Assembly: GCA_900540095.1 (NCBI GenBank)
Contig: UQEO01000108.1
Location: 1 to 5,255, forward strand
Length of the DNA: 5,255 nucleotides
Direction of reading: 5' to 3'
Source: an uncultured Collinsella sp.
GTDB taxonomy: Bacteria; Actinomycetota; Coriobacteriia; Coriobacteriales; Coriobacteriaceae
The translations under genes and the position numbers were made by a program. Below are positions 4,667 to 5,255 of the stretch, one piece after another. Under the pieces are notes generated by a model that saw nothing but the letters and a program-made list of their open reading frames with translations, ran no database searches and was not told the DNA's origin. How positions within the stretch are numbered: position 1 is the first letter of the stretch; every line of letters starts with the position of its first letter.

Positions 4667-5255
4667 ATGAAGTACTTTGGCACCGACGGCTTTCGCGGTG
4701 AGGCCAACGTTGGGCTGACGGTAGAGCACGCTTATAAGATTGGCCGTTTTGTGGGCTGGTATTACGGCGCCAACCGCAGTGCTAAGGCGCGCGTCATCGT
4801 GGGCAAGGACACACGTCGCTCGAGTTATATGTTTGAGGCGGCGCTGGTGAGCGGCCTGGTCGCGAGCGGTGCGGACGCCTATATGCTGCACGTGATCCCC
4901 ACGCCAGGCGTAGCGCATCAGACTGTGGAAGGCTGCTTCGATTGCGGCATCATGATCAGCGCGAGCCACAACCCGTTTTGCGATAACGGCATTAAGCTCG
5001 TCAACAGCGACGGCTTTAAGATGGACGAGGACGTGCTGGAGCTCATCGAGGACTACATCGATGGCAAGAGCGAGGTGCCGCTGGCCACGGGCAACCACAT
5101 CGGTGCCACGGTGGACTACATGCAGGGCCGCAACCGCTACATTGCTTCGCTCATTGCAAGTGCGAACTTTTCGCTGCAGGGCGTCAAGATCGGTATCGAC
5201 TGCGCCAACGGCTCGGCTTCCTCGGTGGCCAAACCCGGGGTTTTCCGGCACCACG
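4667..5255 (+). CDS. glmM: Phosphoglucosamine mutase GlmM, partial (N-terminal 196 codons)
   Basis: GlmM converts glucosamine-6-phosphate to glucosamine-1-phosphate in the cytoplasm. This is the step before GlmU on the route to UDP-GlcNAc for peptidoglycan and other envelope glycans. The start MKYFGTDGFRGEAN is the usual phosphohexomutase opening. SASHNPFCDNGIK (98-110) is the GlmM-type active-site loop, with S100 as the expected phosphoserine (S102 in E. coli). GKDTRRSS (46-53) and IPTPG (77-81) are further domain-I landmarks, and DCANGSASSVAKP (178-190) opens domain II. The family is about 445-450 residues, so a little under half is present; the Mg-binding and substrate loops lie off window. 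The last codons read KPGVFRHH where the family has KPVF followed by a hydrophobic-Gly pattern, so the final 25 bases may contain errors. Confidence 0.95.
   Translation, partial: MKYFGTDGFRGEANVGLTVEHAYKIGRFVGWYYGANRSAKARVIVGKDTRRSSYMFEAALVSGLVASGADAYMLHVIPTPGVAHQTVEGCFDCGIMISASHNPFCDNGIKLVNSDGFKMDEDVLELIEDYIDGKSEVPLATGNHIGATVDYMQGRNRYIASLIASANFSLQGVKIGIDCANGSASSVAKPGVFRHH

Noticed and set aside
4538..5254. 238-codon minus-strand frame opposite glmM
   Set aside because: It is antisense to well-conserved GlmM motifs and to the terminator; its length is explained by GC-biased codon use.
1..5255. CRISPR array, insertion sequence, phage or defence system
   Set aside because: No regularly spaced repeats, no terminal inverted repeats with a transposase, and no integrase, nuclease or helicase motifs. 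The tRNA shows no duplicated 3' end that would mark an attachment site.

Overview
The window reads as chromosomal DNA from a high-GC Gram-positive bacterium, most likely a Coriobacteriia (Collinsella/Atopobium-like) actinobacterium. This rests on strong G/C third-position bias, the look of the GlmM N-terminus, and a long actinobacterial-style DUF4012 membrane protein beside glmM. It is family-level pattern recognition from the sequence alone, and the genus is a guess.

Left part, minus strand: a small protein gene with an N-terminal DUF5710 domain and a CxxC motif runs off the left edge (440 down to 1, no stop reached). About 300 bp away lies a complete tRNA-Val(GAC) gene (735-809, CCA encoded). 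It has a near-consensus promoter with an AT-rich upstream element and a strong intrinsic terminator. The gap between the two holds only small inverted repeats.

Middle and right, plus strand: after a roughly 230-bp divergent gap carrying a TTGTCC/GGACAA inverted repeat comes an EamA/DMT-family transporter (1099-2121). It has 10 predicted membrane segments and an unusually long polar N-terminus. Next, after 149 bp, is a 770-residue single-pass membrane protein with an extracellular DUF4012 domain (2271-4583). A textbook terminator hairpin follows, and directly against it sits the Shine-Dalgarno of glmM (phosphoglucosamine mutase, 4667 to beyond the right edge).

GlmM supplies GlcN-1-P for UDP-GlcNAc, and so for peptidoglycan and envelope glycans. 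DUF4012 proteins are often found near surface-polysaccharide genes, so the right half may be an envelope-related neighbourhood. The terminator argues that the two genes are not one simple operon. No mobile element, CRISPR array or defence system was seen. The most interesting items are the uncharacterised DUF4012 protein and the terminator-like hairpin in the glmM leader.
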